Positions 21,417 through 32,496 of a stretch of 64,000 bases of DNA are shown in pieces; the stretch's first letter is position 1; each line of letters starts with the position of its first letter. A program made the translations under genes and the position numbers. The DNA lies in NCBI RefSeq assembly GCF_000224145.3, contig NW_004190416.2, positions 596,053 to 660,052 of the forward strand. The letters run 5' to 3'. The stretch comes from Ciona intestinalis (Eukaryota > Chordata > Ascidiacea > Phlebobranchia > Cionidae). Below the pieces are notes generated by a model. The model was given only the letters and a program-made list of their open reading frames with translations, was not told the origin of the DNA and did not search any database.

Positions 21417-23347
21417 ATAAACACGGGGCGGTTAAGCCGGGTTACTGCGGTATTAATTAACGGGATAGTTTATAACGTGCACGATATTAATGAATGGCGA
21501 TTGTCAAAACTCTGCGGTCACTTTTCTTTGAAACTTGTCATAATAGGAAGAATCTTTTGCTTAAAAATTAAACCGATTATAAATTCTGCATTCTTTTTCG
21601 GATAAACTGTTTTGAATAAATATCTTAAAAATTAACCACAGAGCAAAATAAAACGCAGTCTTCATGGTCATATCTAACTCCCATTTATCCTGATACTAAT
21701 CTATACAAGCCAGAGGTTGCCCGCTATGTGGCTGAGGTCAAGACACCTAGTTTGCCACATATAGCGAGACATTAACCTGTTTTTCAACCACAGGAAGCTC
21801 AGAAACAGCCCTTTCTCGCCAAAAATGACGAAATCTTCTGCCAACAGATTAAATCTCGCAACCAATTGCAGCCCAGGCATTCAAACGTTCATTTTCATAC
21901 CAGATTGCTGAAGATCGTTTTTTGGATAAAATATAATGTCTGGTAGTTATAGCGACACATATATAACGTTTCTGTCATTTTGATCAACAGCTTCCAAGCC
22001 CTTCTAAACTTGGTAATCCAACACCGCAAGTATTTAAAAACTTTGAAATCAAAAACCGGTTTTATCAAATAAGTTAGTACCGTAGGGGTAGGCAACGTTC
22101 TTTTCAAATCGATATGGTTTTTAAATCTTTCTAAACTCGGTAATCGAACACGGTAAGTATTCAAAAAACTTTAAAAATGCGTTTCGGATGCCAAGTCAGT
22201 TTGAACTATAGGGTTACGACCCATTGCCATATTAGTCAGCTTAGCGCCTTATTCTTATATATATGCATAACTCACTTAAAACCATCTTTACTGGCCTGTG
22301 TTTAGCACTGTTTTTCTATCCGCACACAGCCAAATAATAAGCGGTTGCACAACTTGCAAAAACATACGCTATATACCTTTGAGCATTATAAACACTTATA
22401 AAAGAGCATTATAAACACATATAAATATACACTTTCTCTTAACTTGCCTATTTGCATTCCTTTCTATTTAAGACGATCTTCATAACACTTATACAGTAAC
22501 ATTGTCCGGTCACAACTACTAGCTATTACACAACTTGTTGAGTTACTTGCAAATCTCCCAACGCAAATAACTAAAACACGTAAATTCCAGCGCTGATTGA
22601 CGCTTTACACATGCTTATTTCGTCATTAAAAATGCCGAGAGCCAAGCACCAGTCTCGCAATATGCATAAACCGCTGCAATTCCCAAACACCTAAAACAGT
22701 AGAATAGTAGTAATATTACTGCTGTATAAGATATGTTCCCGCAGAAGATTAACCGACCCTTTGCCTGCGGGCAATAAAATAGATCACTTTAAGTAGAGTT
22801 TCAAATTAATTTGCAAAAATAATCAATTTCGGTCAGCTATTCGCAATAGATTATTTACACAGGTCAGATGTCTGGTTCTGTTGTGTTAGATTGTATCTCA
22901 TTTTACCTTGGACGTGTATAGCTAATGACGTAACAAAAGCGATCGTTTGATCACAATCTGATTATGATGCAACACAGACACAGCTGGTACGAAACAAAAA
23001 GGGTTTTGTTTGAAAATAAATGCAAAACTGATTCAAATATTCAAATTTTCCACGTGGATAAAAAAACTGTGTTTTGCTGTTAATTCCCTTCTCTTCGTTG
23101 TTTCAGTATACGATTCTGCCGTTGTTTTCGAAGAGATAAATATAAATTATGATACGACATCTAACTATATATAATCTTATCATTTATTTTAGAAAATGTT
23201 AAATCTGAATATTCGATAAATATCGCGCGAATTATGGTTAAAATGTCATTTCCGGCGGAAGTAATCTTCAATTTCCTCTAAAGATCTTCCGTTTGTCTCC
23301 GGCAGCCACACTACAGTGAATACGATTGACAGAATACAGTTAGCGCC
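21417..23347. repeat. Duplicated ~2 kb segment, right copy (no MITE)
   Basis: Counterpart of 19208-21366. It lacks the 194 bp MITE and has a short extra duplication near 22395. It runs into the intact last exon of the sugar transporter. Confidence 0.92.
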
Positions 23348-25731
23348 GAAGAACCAGAATGTTCCTTGTGATGTCATAGCACTCTGTATGACGAACAACA
23401 ATTTAAAAATATATATATAGTAGTGTGGAGGAAGATGAGACACCGTTTTTATTCTATCTTTTCGTCCCAGTAAACAAAGAACATTCGAAGAATTACAAAA
23501 CCGTATCCTCACGACTACCATAGACCGTTGTTAATTGTTTAAAACACGATCAGAATATTTTAATATAATGTGCTAAAGGTGTCCCATCTTGCCCCACCTT
23601 TTCTATATATAGCTAAATGTTGTTTTTTTTTCCCAGAGATATAGGAGCCAATACTATAACTACAAACATCTTACGATCATATTTGAAAACTCCAACGTCA
23701 GAATGAAGACTAAAAAGAAGTTAAAGCCAGTTGACAAAGCCGCAGCTCGTTCTCGTGCTCGTACTGGTATAATCTCACCCACCAATAACCAGGCTATAGG
23801 ACCAATACCAACAGAATAAGATGCTATGAATATTGTCATGCTAGTTAAAGCCAGCCAGTTCAGATTCGGGCTGGTGATGCCTGGAATGTATAATGTGAAT
23901 TTATAGGAATAGCTTTAACAGAAGTTGTAAATAAGAAGCAGGTTTCATGGGTCAGGACCATCTAGTACTCTCTCCTTTTTATGCAGAAAACCTTATAAGA
24001 TTTGTTGTACAATGTAGGTTTATAGGAAATAGCTCTAACAAGAGTTAAAATGTTTTTATAGAAGTGAGGTTATTGGGTGAAGTTGCCATCGACACGTGAA
24101 TTAGCTTAAAGTTGTCATCCATACAGTTACAATGTGGTAACTTGTTAGCAGGCACAAAGTGTATGCAACAGAAAAGCTGTATTATAAAGTTGCCTCTCTG
24201 CCACGTAAGAATGTAAAAGGTAATTTATTAATACGAGTCCATTATTTGTCATTTATTCAATAGCCTACAATATGATACTTGAATGAAATAAATTTTAAAA
24301 TACCTAATTTTCAGGTTGAAAGTAGTTACCTGTCTTAGCAACATTATGCCATTGATAATTAGATGTGATTTGGTAATACAATCCAAATGCAATGAGGCTT
24401 ATGGACATAAGAACAGCAGCCACAATGATTGACAGTTTCCGTCCTGTTGCAATAGAATACAAAGAATAAGGTTTGAAAACGGTGAAATAACAAACTTCAA
24501 ACAGAAGTTTTGTTGGCTTTTATCAACCAGCTTGAAATAGAAAAGAGCTCACATTTAAGCTTTGTATTAATATCATAGAATAATTCTTAGGCTTGCCGTG
24601 TACGATAATTTAAAATATAATACCAGCGATGTAGTACAGTGATTATCATGTTTGTAAACAGAAGATACCGGGTTCAAATTTTAAAGCAACCACCATTGCT
24701 GTAAGTGTTTTGAAAAACCCTTACGAATGCCCCAACCCAGTGGCCACGAACAAGTTTCGGTGTCAGCCATACAGTAATGTTGATACACTAAAACTATTTA
24801 TAAGTAATTTATGCAAAGTCAATATGGGCCTATTCAATGTATGTCTCACCAATGCAGTCTACAATCAAACACGATACGAAAGTGAAGATGACTTGAACAG
24901 AGGCCACCACTAGTAATGCCATTGTAAGTTGGGATGAAGTAACAAACCCTGCACTCTGGAAATAATAAACGAATGAATGCTACTTGCCTATCCTTGCATG
25001 GCTGAAAATGACAGTTATTGTACCACGGGTGTTCATACTGCACAATGTTAATAAATAGGTTTGTCACAGGTTGGGTGTTTAACTTTAGAAGGTAAATCTT
25101 CCCACCTTAGCTTGATTACGAGTTACCACTTACGTAACTTTGCGGGTGATTATTTTTCTCTATAGCTGACAATTCAGTAGTACCATTAGTAAATGGGTTG
25201 GACCAATTACCAGCAAGTGCCTACCACACATTTACCAATGGTAGTAGCATTGAGTTTCGAACCCAGTAAAAACTACACCGCTCACATGGAATATGGACTT
25301 TGCGTAGAACATAACACAGTTGATTCCACTCATCTGTTGAAAGTACATGGCAGCTAACGATAACAACATGGGTGTTCGCAAAGTTCGATCTGTTATTACT
25401 TCCGGCCAAGATGCAAATTCAACATCACAACTCAAGCTTTTTTCAAGTTCAAAATATTCTTCTTTGATATCCACCTGGGGGAGATAGAGAGAAATGTTGT
25501 TATTACAGGTGCAAATAAATGTCACAAGAGTTTTGTTAAACCAATGACCAACTATATTTCATATTCTTACATCATCTCCCCTAAGCCACTGAAGAACCTC
25601 TTTTGCTTCTATTTTCCTCTTTTTCATCATGAGAAAACGAGGAGTCTCCGGGATAATAAAAGAGAAAAGAAATAGAAGAGTGGGAGCAGGAAGAGCGGAA
25701 AGAGTGAGCATCCTCCAATTTAGAAATGAAC
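23246..25731 (-). CDS. Sugar transporter, SLC2/GLUT family (5' part missing)
   Basis: Six exons on the minus strand: 25571-25731, 25286-25474, 24850-24955, 24330-24443, 23675-23880, 23246-23383. Phases agree throughout, giving ~304 residues with a stop after EDYFRRK. Family signatures in order are PETPRFL and the cytoplasmic loop, QQMSGINCVMFYA (TM7), VDCIGRK (loop 8-9), GIGPIAWLLVGEIIPVRAR (TM10 and loop), and PETNGRSLEEIE after TM12. These cover TM6-TM12 of a 12-helix facilitative hexose transporter; similarity is closest to GLUT6/GLUT8 and insect trehalose-transporter relatives. The first exon found begins in phase 1 with an acceptor, so at least one upstream exon exists. Nothing suitable lies between 25732 and 26639, so the first ~170 residues must be in the 500-N gap or misplaced. 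Confidence 0.88.
23418..23606 (-). mobile_element. MITE copy in the last intron of the sugar transporter
   Basis: Ends TAGTAGTGTGGAGGAAGATG and CATCTTGCCCCACCTT, the interior in reverse orientation (TTTTTATTCTATCTTTTCG, CACGATCAGAATATTTTAATA). Confidence 0.85.
24110..24225 (+). repeat. SINE 3'-unit, diverged copy
   Basis: GTTACAATGTGGTAACTTG, GCAGGCACAAAGTGTATGC and TTGCCTCTCTGCCACG follow the order of the ~100 bp unit. Intronic. Confidence 0.65.
24615..24700 (+). mobile_element. Second SINE family, head fragment
   Basis: AGCGATGTAGTACAGTG resembles an A box and GATACCGGGTTCAAAT is a B box, as in the fuller copy at 52199. Intronic in the sugar transporter. Confidence 0.55.
25095..25270 (-). 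mobile_element. tRNA-derived SINE with truncated 3' unit
   Basis: On the minus strand CTGGGTTCGAAACTC gives a B box; the body (GGTTCC-like loop, CCATTTACTAATGG) leads to the start of the ~100 bp unit (GTTACGTAAGTGGTAACTCG). Intronic. Confidence 0.65.
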
Positions 25732-26242
25732 CTGGAAATAATAAGGAATTATTTGGATTAAACAATTGGAAGAAATGATAATTATTTGAGGAAAATTATA
25801 AACAAAACGATTTTTTGATCATGAAATTGTATTTATAATATATTCATGTTGTACTGTGAGTCTGGTACTATATCTGTTATATTAATATAAAATACTGCTT
25901 GAATTAATGCAACTTATTACCATTGAAAAGTAGAATACGCACATCTAACAAGCAGTAATTCTGTTTACATCTGTACACAATGTGCTTTTCTATTATTTTT
26001 TTTATTAATAGCTAAAACAGAAACACAATTTCAATGGCAAATATCATTTAAAACAAAAACATAATTTTAACTGCCTATTTCCCCATACAATAATTATTCC
26101 CCTTGATAGTTAAAGCAAATTATTAACATTTATTTTAAAACATAATAGGCACACTTAACAAGCAATACTTCCATTTACATTTAGTACAAATGTGTTTTTA
26201 TCTCCTATTTTCCTTTAAAAATCGAAACACAGTTTATAAGCC

Positions 26243-26639
26243 TATCTTACCCAAGCCATATATGTACAAGTATCTTACCCAAGCCATATATGTACAAGTA
26301 TCTTACCCAAGCCATATATGTACAAGTATCTTACCCAAGCCATATATGTACAAGTATCTTACCCAAGCCTTATATGTACAAGTGTCTTACCCAAGCCTTA
26401 TATGTACAAGTATCTTACCCAAGCCATATATGTACAAGTATCTTACCCAAGCCTTATATGTACAAGTATCTTACCCAAGCCATATATGTACAAGTATCTT
26501 ACCCAAGCCATATATGTACAAGTGTCTTACCCAAGCCATATATGTACAAGTATCTTACCCAAGCCTTATATGTACAAGTGTCTTACCCAAGCCTTATATG
26601 TACAAGTATCTTACCCAAGCCATATATGTACAAGTATCT
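26243..26639 (+). repeat. 28 bp minisatellite running into the assembly gap
   Basis: About fourteen units of TATCTTACCCAAGCC(A/T)TATATGTACAAG recur at an exact 28 bp period, differing only at an A/T site and an A/G site (TATC or TGTC). The unit has no stop in any plus-strand frame, so long open frames here are artefacts. The array is cut by the N gap and probably caused the assembly break. Confidence 0.97.
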
Positions 26640-27139
26640 NNNNNNNNNNNNNNNNNNNNNNNNNNNNNNNNNNNNNNNNNNNNNNNNNNNNNNNNNNNNN
26701 NNNNNNNNNNNNNNNNNNNNNNNNNNNNNNNNNNNNNNNNNNNNNNNNNNNNNNNNNNNNNNNNNNNNNNNNNNNNNNNNNNNNNNNNNNNNNNNNNNNN
26801 NNNNNNNNNNNNNNNNNNNNNNNNNNNNNNNNNNNNNNNNNNNNNNNNNNNNNNNNNNNNNNNNNNNNNNNNNNNNNNNNNNNNNNNNNNNNNNNNNNNN
26901 NNNNNNNNNNNNNNNNNNNNNNNNNNNNNNNNNNNNNNNNNNNNNNNNNNNNNNNNNNNNNNNNNNNNNNNNNNNNNNNNNNNNNNNNNNNNNNNNNNNN
27001 NNNNNNNNNNNNNNNNNNNNNNNNNNNNNNNNNNNNNNNNNNNNNNNNNNNNNNNNNNNNNNNNNNNNNNNNNNNNNNNNNNNNNNNNNNNNNNNNNNNN
27101 NNNNNNNNNNNNNNNNNNNNNNNNNNNNNNNNNNNNNNN
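26640..27139. other. Assembly gap (500 N)
   Basis: Exactly 500 N, a placeholder length. The 5' ends of the sugar-transporter gene (minus) and CFAP57 (plus) both point into it. Confidence 0.98.
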
Positions 27140-27178
27140 TAATAGATGTAAATGTATTAAACTGATCACTTATATTAG

Positions 27179-30100
27179 GAAATGGAAAGTTTAAAAACAA
27201 AGAACCAAGTTTTGAAAACAGAGAAAGAAAAAGAGGTTGCAAAACATGAAGAGGAATTGGCTGAGGTTGTGGACAAGCATTCCAAGGATATGCAGGACCT
27301 AGGTGGGTGATTTCTAGTGTGAAGCACTCTGCCATGTATATTCTACATAAGTGAGGTCATATGTAGGGGCACACCATGGGACCTAAGAATTGAGCTATAG
27401 TTGGCCCATTACCCCAACATCGTATATGCACATAAAGCAAGTTACGCACATAAAGCAAGCATATAGTAGGGTGGGGAAGACGGGACACCTTTAACACATA
27501 ATATCTAAATATCTTGATGGTGTTTTAAACAATTAACAAATTGTGAAAATAGGGTTTTATAATACTTTAAATGTTCTTTGTTTACTACCAAATGGGACGA
27601 GAAAATATAATCAAAGTGTGTCCCATTTTCCCCCAACATACTATATATGCTGATTGTCTCTTTGTTCCCACAGAATCCACCAATAACCAGAAGTTGATGT
27701 TGGAATATGAGAAGTACCAGGAGCTCCAAGCAAAGTCCCAGCGGATGCAGGAAGATTATGAGAGGCAACTCCAGGATGCTGATGAGGGAAAGGAGCAATC
27801 CTTGGAAGAGCTCACTGAGTATTATGAAACTAAACTACAAGAGAGAGGGTCACAGCTTGAACAGGTAGGGTGGGGTGCTGTGTATGGTGGATTGTTGAAT
27901 TTACAACAGTGGGCAATAATATGGTTATTTAATGCCTCATTTTTCACATAAACGAGAATGTATGTAAATGACCAAACCAACCAAAAGTCATGTCTGCTTA
28001 TCCACACACTGCAATAGCTTCAGCAGCTCGACTGTGGGCATGGGAGTGGCAACCATGGATAGGTGAATACATTCATTCATTCCTCACAGGCGAATGACGA
28101 AGCTCGGCAGCAACAACGAGAGTACGAGGAAACGAAGCGACAAATCGAAGAAGATGCGGACCGTGAGATCTTGGACATCAAGAATAAATATGAACGACGA
28201 TTACGAGATGAAATTGAGACAAATATGAGATTGAAAGGAGAGTCTGGGATCATGAGGAAAAAGGTAAAGATATTGTGGCTCTGGGTGTTAAGTTTTAGTG
28301 AACCTAAATGGTGTATTGCCAGAAGATTTTACAATATGGCTGGTAGTAACAGTATATATGGTTTTTTAATATAAAATTAGTGTTTTATCATTTGCTTTAT
28401 GGGAGATAAGGCAGTTGTTAATTGTTTAAAACACGATCAGGATATTTAGATAATATGTGATTAAGGTGTCCTGTCTTTCCCCACCCTACTGTATGTTATG
28501 AAAAGTGACTATAGATTCATACAGCACCAATAAAAGTTTCAAACCCTTGGGTTTAATATTACAGAGACCATATACATATATTGTATGTTAACAACTCAAA
28601 GTAAGGAAGCTTGATAACTCAAATTCTCAAACCCTTTACAGTTCAACAGCTTGAACAAGGAGATTGACAGCAAGAACGAAGAAATTAAATCGATGCAGCA
28701 AGAAAAACTTAAACTCGAAAATGTCATTAAGTCACTGGAGAAAGATATTCATGGTTTGAAGAAGGAAATTCAAGAACGTGATGAAACAATACAAGATAAG
28801 GTGTGTTGTGATGTCATAGTGTGTGAATATGATGTCATAAAAGTGAAATATTTTGTTGTAGTTTATTCGTACATTGTGCATTTTAGTTTACCTAAAAAGG
28901 AATAACTTGAAAAGGCTTGTTCTGTTTTATACTTATGCTTGCTACGATTACCATATATGACTTAGTGTCAGCAATCAGCACTCATTCTCAATATTTTAGT
29001 AAAATGCATTTTTTTGTTTACAGGAAAAGAGAATTTACGATTTGAAGAAAAAGAACCAAGAACTTGAAAAGTTCAAGTTTGTTTTGGATTATAAAATAAA
29101 AGAATTAAAGAAACAGATTGAACCGAGAGAGAATGATATTAAAGCAATGAAAGAACAAATACAGGTGAACACTACATGTATGTAACTTATTCATCCTTGC
29201 GTGGTAGAGCAACGACAGTCGTTATATCACAGGTTTTTTGTTTCATACACCTCGTGCTCGTTTACAAGTGAAACTTTGTGGATGAATGAATGAATTTATT
29301 TTTTTCTCGGGGGCCGGGTAACAGCAGTAGTTGTAACTCGATGTTCTGTTTCATACGTCCTTTTTGTGTTGCACACTCACCATAATAGCAGAATTAACTC
29401 TAGAATCTGACATTTTGTAATAATCAATTAATGCCTTAATGTCGCATTATTTGGTAATACGCGCCTTATTATTGCTAACCTTTGTTTTAGGAAATGGAAA
29501 GTGAATTGGAGCGCTTCCACAAACAAAACACACAATTGGAGTTAAATATCGCAGAGTTGAAACAAAAGCTGAGAGCAACGGACAAGGAATTGCATTATGA
29601 AAGACAAAGGGTGAGATTTGTTTTCTTGGAATGCAAGAGTAAAAGGGGAAAGCAAAACGCCTACAACACCCGGTATTCCCAGGCGGTCACCCATCCAAGT
29701 ACTAACCGGACCCGACGTTGCTTAACTTTCCAGATCGGACGAGATGGGGTGTTCTCAACGTGGTATGGTCGTAGGCGATAGTTCGTCGCGAAACGACGGT
29801 TATAAATGCAAACGTGCAGTTATGACGTCACAATAACCATTATTTTACACTACAGGTTCGGGACGCGGAAGCCGTGAGCAAACGAATGAAGACAGATCTT
29901 CATAATTGCGTCGGGTTTCTTCAAGATCCAAAGAAACTGAAAGAATCTGTCAAGTCTGTTTACGAGACTCATGTTCACGATGACGTGGTAAGTGACGTAA
30001 TAAATGTGACGTCATATAAAATATTTTATATATATAAAACAAAGTTACATACGTGGTAACTTGTAAGCTGGCACGAGGTGTATGAAACAGAACATCCGTG

Positions 30101-31965
30101 TTATAACGACTATTGTTGCTCCGCCATGCGAGGATAAACAAGTTACTTACATTCATCTGTGTGACGTCACGAACGACGTAATAATTTATTCACAGGCTGA
30201 ATCTACAAGTGTAGACACGGATATACAAAAGGAATATTCGAGGCAGCGTGAACATCTGGAACGCTCCGTTGCCTCGCTGAGGAAAAAGTTGACCAAAGAC
30301 ACTGAGATTCATCGCGCCGATAACGTTCGAATAATGCAGGTGTTTATGGCGGTATAACTTGTATATTCTATATATGGGTAACTCATGGGGAGATTCAGTT
30401 TAAGCCATATTTGACCTTTAACATGTAAAAATAGTATTTGGGCCAAGATTAACCCATTGCCCTCAGCATACAAACGTCACGGGATAGTAAATAACAATTG
30501 TATGGTCAATTTTCTACCAACCTTTATATTCCAACCCAAACGAATTCTAACGTTCATTATCATTTTAGGAGAACGTAGCTTTGATCAAAGAGATAAACGA
30601 CTTGCGTCGGGAGCTTAAAATGACACGAAGTCAGTACCATGAGTTAGAAACCTCGCTTGGTTTGAACAGATCTAAAGCTGGGAAAGGCGGGAAGAGAATC
30701 GAAACAGCGGCTACTGGTTCGTATTGTTATCTGATTGTATGGTTTACTATTTCACATTTAAATAAGAGACTGACGATGCCATTAAGGCGTAATATGTAAT
30801 AGGGTGGGGAAAGATAGGACACATTTTCATTCGGTTTTCTGATCCCATTTGGTAGTAAACAACATCCATAAAGAGTTATAAAACCGTTTCCCCACAACTC
30901 CCATAGACCCTTGTTAGTTGTTTAAAAACACGATCAGGGTATTTGGATATCATGTAGTAAAAGTGTCCCAACTTACCCCACCCTACAAAATTTTATATTA
31001 TACAACTTATTGGCTTTGATTTTGTCTGTTATGGTACGTATTTCGTATAGCACCGGATTCTGACTACTGCGTGTGTTTCGTTGAATGGGGCGATAAAAGA
31101 CAAAAAAAGCATGAACAGTCTTACCCTATCCTAATATTAAGGGTAACATTAAGCGCCACTGACGGGAATAATAACTCCTCAACCCGAACACTTCAGGTTC
31201 GGATACCAGCGGCGGTAGAAGCGTACTGCGTCAAAATATCGAAGAAGAAGGCCCAAGGATCATTGAAATGCAGAAGGGAGAGATCCGGAAGTTACGTAAT
31301 CAGGTGTGTGACGTAACTAAATGATTGATGACGTCATTATAAACGTTGATTGATGATGTCGTTATTTTTTAACAACTTGACAAGTTGACATATTTCGTGG
31401 ATGCCTAATTATAACAAAAAATAATTTTGCGATTGATTTCAAAAGGTGACGTCATCGTTTCGTCACTGTCGTAATGACGTCACACGATACAATAAACTAT
31501 TATCAATAAAAAGTCCACAGACGGTAAAATAGGAAAACGCCTACAACACCCGGTATTCCCAGGCGGTCACCCATCCAAGTACTAACCGGGCCCGACGTTG
31601 CTTAACTTCCCAGATCGGACGAGATGGGGTGTTCTCAACGTGGTATGGTCGTAGGCGATAGTACGTCGCGAAACAGCGGTTATAACCGCGATACGCTGTG
31701 ATGTCACACCTGTGGCAACTGTTATAAATTAGTTTTTAAGATTATCTTGAATAAAAGACTGATAATACCGTTTTAGACGAAAATATATCGTTTTAATACA
31801 CCATTCGCTGGACATAATTTTGTCTGTTTTCGTACATATTTCGTACCATTTTTGGACCCTGAAAAATTTTAGAATTTTATTTTCCAGATAATGGATTTGG
31901 AGGAGCAGTTGACCCATCGCCCGCCTTCTGGAGGGAAACTCCCGCCTATGATACTCACCCAATAA
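27179..31965 (+). CDS. CFAP57: Cilia and flagella associated protein 57, C-terminal half
   Basis: Eleven exons: 27179-27302, 27674-27864, 28090-28263, 28642-28800, 29024-29164, 29491-29610, 29856-29987, 30196-30339, 30569-30716, 31197-31303, 31888-31965. They give 505 residues with consistent phases. The product is one long coiled coil that matches the C-terminal half of CFAP57 (WDR65) closely, for example [77 protein letters not shown] and REHLERS. CFAP57 is an axonemal protein tied to inner dynein arms. The WD40 repeats (~600-700 residues) that should precede this are absent and must lie beyond the 500-N gap. Poly(A) signal AATAAA at 32048. Introns hold two antisense 5S genes, SINE units and MITEs. 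Confidence 0.93.
27343..27430 (+). repeat. Fragment of the second SINE family (3' body)
   Basis: ATATTCTACATAAGTGAGGTC, GGACCTAAGAATTGAGC and TTGGCCCATTACCCCAACAT match the 3' body of the SINE at 52199, here in inverse orientation. Intronic in CFAP57. Confidence 0.6.
27464..27645 (+). mobile_element. MITE copy in CFAP57 intron
   Basis: Ends TAGTAGGGTGGGGAAGACG and the complement at TTTTCCCCCAACATACTATA; interior with CACCTTTAACACATAATATC and GTTTACTACCAAATGGGACG. Flanked by TATA. Confidence 0.9.
28400..28495 (-). mobile_element. MITE fragment in CFAP57 intron
   Basis: Only the half with CACGATCAGGATATTTAG and the terminus CTTTCCCCACCCTACTGTA remains. Confidence 0.75.
29170..29395 (-). repeat. 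SINE 3'-units, two degenerate tandem copies
   Basis: TATGTAACTTATTCATCCTTG through TTTCATACACCTCGTGCTCG, followed by a second decayed copy with GGTAACAGCAGTAGTTGTAA. Intronic in CFAP57. Confidence 0.65.
29657..29776 (-). rRNA. 5S rRNA gene, copy 3, inside a CFAP57 intron
   Basis: Full-length 5S sequence antisense to CFAP57, between its exons ending 29610 and starting 29856. It differs from copies 1, 2 and 4 by two single-base changes: GGGTCCGG for GGGCCCGG, and GGAAAGTTAAG for GGGAAGTTAAG, both in or near the internal promoter. The T4 run at the 3' end is kept. The upstream flank has TTATAACCGTCG about 28 bp away and TGACGTCA at 29823-29830. Confidence 0.94.
29777..29830 (-). promoter_or_regulatory. 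5S upstream promoter, copy 3
   Basis: TATA-like box and TGACGTCA arranged as upstream of copy 1, here at about -47 to -54. The element lies between the 5S gene and the next CFAP57 exon. Confidence 0.55.
30040..30155 (+). repeat. SINE 3'-unit
   Basis: GTTACATACGTGGTAACTTG to GCGAGGATAAACAAGTTAC, a nearly complete ~100 bp unit. Intronic in CFAP57. Confidence 0.8.
30798..30987 (-). mobile_element. MITE copy in CFAP57 intron
   Basis: Termini AGGGTGGGGAAAGATAGGAC and AACTTACCCCACCCTAC; interior in reverse orientation with CACGATCAGGGTATTTGGATA. Confidence 0.85.
31537..31656 (-). rRNA. 5S rRNA gene, copy 4, inside the last CFAP57 intron
   Basis: Full-length 5S sequence identical to copies 1 and 2, antisense to CFAP57 between exons ending 31303 and starting 31888. 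A T4 run follows. The upstream flank is nearly identical to copy 1 for about 45 bp. Confidence 0.96.
31657..31706 (-). promoter_or_regulatory. 5S upstream promoter, copy 4
   Basis: GGTTATAACCGCTGTTTCGC on the minus strand places the TATA-like box at -28. TGATGTCA at 31699-31706 (-43 to -50) is the CpG-decayed form of the octamer in copies 1 and 3. Confidence 0.55.
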
Positions 31966-32047
31966 CTTTAAATACTGTTTCCATTATCGGTAGTGTTTAT
32001 TTTGTGAAATGAGTTTGTTTTTGGCTTAAAATATTTTATATGGCTGA

Positions 32048-32053
32048 AATAAA
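32048..32053 (+). terminator. Poly(A) signal of CFAP57
   Basis: AATAAA 83 bp downstream of the stop codon. Confidence 0.6.
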
Positions 32054-32110
32054 TGGTTTTGTAATGTATACAGAGTATCCATCTTATAGCAAGTACTTTT
32101 AACAGTTATA

Positions 32111-32299
32111 TAGTAGGGTTGGGGAAAACGGGACACCTTTAGCAAATATTGTTCAAATATCCTGAGCGTGTTTTAAACAATTAACAACGGCTTATGGAAG
32201 TTGTGAGGATATGGTTTTATAATTCTTTTAATGTACTTAGCTTACTCCCAAATGGTATCAGAACTTGAAGTGAAAATATGTACCTTCTCCTTCCTTTTA
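32111..32299 (+). mobile_element. MITE copy, right end decayed
   Basis: TAGTAGGGTTGGGGAAAACG at the left; interior matches the family; the right terminus is reduced to ATGTACCTTCTCCTTCC. It abuts the next MITE. Confidence 0.85.
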
Positions 32300-32301
32300 T
32301 A

Positions 32302-32496
32302 TAGTAGGATGGGGGAAGATGGGACACCTTTAGCACATAGTATCTAAGTATCCTGATCGTGTTTTAAACAACTAACAACAGTCTATGGGAGTCGTGAGGA
32401 TATAGTTTTATAATTCTTTGAATGTTATTCGTTTACTACTAAATGGGACGAGAAAATAGAGCTAAAAAGTGTCCCATCTTTCCCCACCCTACTGTA
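32302..32496 (+). mobile_element. MITE copy, near-consensus
   Basis: Complete element: TAGTAGGATGGGGGAAGATG at the left, CATCTTTCCCCACCCTACTG at the right, interior with CTGATCGTGTTTTAAACAA and TTTACTACTAAATGGGACG. Same orientation as the preceding copy. Confidence 0.93.

Noticed and set aside
19684-22164. Identical 70- and 89-codon minus-strand frames at 19684 and 21895 as a duplicated gene pair
   Set aside because: They are the same noncoding sequence in the two copies of the 2 kb segment; no domain, no splice context.
26190-27335. Several open frames of 190-334 codons over the 28 bp minisatellite and the N gap
   Set aside because: They consist of a repeat with no stops in any plus-strand frame, and of N bases; no coding signature.
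31071-31316. 81-codon frame overlapping a CFAP57 exon
   Set aside because: Out of frame with the true exon 31197-31303, which continues the coiled-coil protein in the correct phase.
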